From Rahnella rivi (GTDB lineage: Bacteria; Pseudomonadota; Gammaproteobacteria; Enterobacterales; Enterobacteriaceae): a DNA stretch of 64,000 nt. Positions 63,557-64,000 of the stretch are shown piece after piece. The notes beneath the pieces were generated by a model that was not told the DNA's origin, ran no database searches, and saw only the letters and a program-made list of their open reading frames with translations. A program made the translations under genes and the position numbers. The stretch covers positions 1-64,000 of the forward strand of contig NZ_JAFMOX010000049.1 of assembly GCF_019049655.1 (NCBI RefSeq), written 5' to 3'. Within the stretch, counting starts at the first letter, position 1; each line of letters begins with the position of its first letter.

Positions 63557-64000
63557 ATGAAAATACTGGTAATTGGGCCGTCATGGGTCGGTGACATGAT
63601 GATGTCACAAAGTCTTTACCGCACCCTGAAACTGGCGCACCCGGATGCACAAATTGACGTGATGGCGCCTGCATGGTGCCGTCCGCTGCTCGACAGGATG
63701 CCAGAAGTGAATCGGGCATTGTCGATGCCGTTGGGTCATGGCGCTCTGGAACTGGGTGAGCGCCGCCGTCTGGGCCTTTCTCTGCGCAAAGAACAGTATC
63801 AACGCGCATACGTTTTACCCAACTCGTTTAAATCGGCGCTGGTTCCCTTTTTTGCGCGCATTCCTCAACGTACAGGCTGGCGCGGTGAAATGCGCTATGG
63901 TCTGCTGAATGACGTGCGCGTTCTGGATAAAGCAGCCTTTCCGCTGATGGTTCAGCGCTATGCCGCGCTGGCTTACGATGCTCCACGCATTAAAACAGCC
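63557..64000 (+). CDS. waaF: ADP-heptose:LPS heptosyltransferase II WaaF (5' part)
   Basis: Adds the second heptose to the LPS inner core. The window contains the first 148 codons (MKILVIGPSWVGDMMMSQSLYRTLK...), matching the E. coli N terminus with the GPSWVGDMMM acceptor loop and RTGWRGEMRYGLLND; the rest runs off the right edge. It is in the same direction as hldD with no terminator between, so one operon. Confidence 0.95.
   Translation, partial: MKILVIGPSWVGDMMMSQSLYRTLKLAHPDAQIDVMAPAWCRPLLDRMPEVNRALSMPLGHGALELGERRRLGLSLRKEQYQRAYVLPNSFKSALVPFFARIPQRTGWRGEMRYGLLNDVRVLDKAAFPLMVQRYAALAYDAPRIKTA

Overview
The window is chromosomal DNA of an enterobacterium (order Enterobacterales). Nearly every protein is close in length and motif to its E. 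coli K-12 counterpart as I remember it. Gene order and several details (an argCBGH cluster with a short-class ArgG, a Prx5-glutaredoxin hybrid next to oxyR, the direct cpxA-trmL junction) fit the Yersiniaceae better than E. coli. A Rahnella/Ewingella/Serratia-like genome is my best guess; the genus is inference. Coding density is high. I see no CRISPR array, insertion sequence, phage gene, tRNA or clear pseudogene.

Layout. 1-420: the 5' end of a 16S rRNA gene reading off the left edge, with boxA leader and P1/P2 promoters. 427-4700: murI and btuB (overlapping, under a cobalamin riboswitch) and divergent trmA. 4774-7840: a two-gene rhamnogalacturonan module (GH105 hydrolase plus GPH transporter) with a KdgR-like operator. 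7842-12300: yijD-fabR, sthA, oxyR and the divergent hybrid peroxiredoxin. 12438-18460: arginine biosynthesis (argCBGH and divergent argE, tandem ARG boxes). 18759-26890: ppc, then the methionine genes metF, metBL and metJ with tandem met boxes. 27057-35873: rpmE, priA, cytR, ftsN, hslVU, menA, rraA, zapB. 36462-40032: glpFK and glpX. 40096-46670: emrD, fpr, a DUF805 gene, yiiQ, tpiA, sbp, pfkA. 46947-49742: CpxQ small RNA, cpxP and cpxRA. 49780-53503: trmL and the yibN-grxC-secB-gpsA-cysE run. 53807-57772: gpmM-envC-yibQ. 57902-60057: two glycosyltransferases. 60124-64000: kbl-tdh, hldD and the start of waaF.

How genes work together. Peroxide and thiol defence: OxyR with the Prx5-Grx hybrid, GrxC, SthA and Fpr. 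Envelope stress and division: Cpx with its CpxQ RNA, HslVU behind a heat-shock-type promoter, FtsN, ZapB, EnvC. Amino acid supply: arginine, methionine, cysteine (Sbp, CysE) and threonine breakdown (Kbl-Tdh). Glycerol/triose metabolism: GlpF, GlpK, GlpX, TpiA, PfkA, GpmM, GpsA. LPS inner core: HldD, WaaF and probably the two unassigned glycosyltransferases.

Novelty. Most of the window is conserved core genome and I do not see a wholly new system. The places where it departs from the familiar order are the glycosyltransferase pair, the rhi module, the peroxiredoxin at the site where E. coli carries oxyS, the missing fieF, and a few large perfect palindromes in 3' intergenic gaps.
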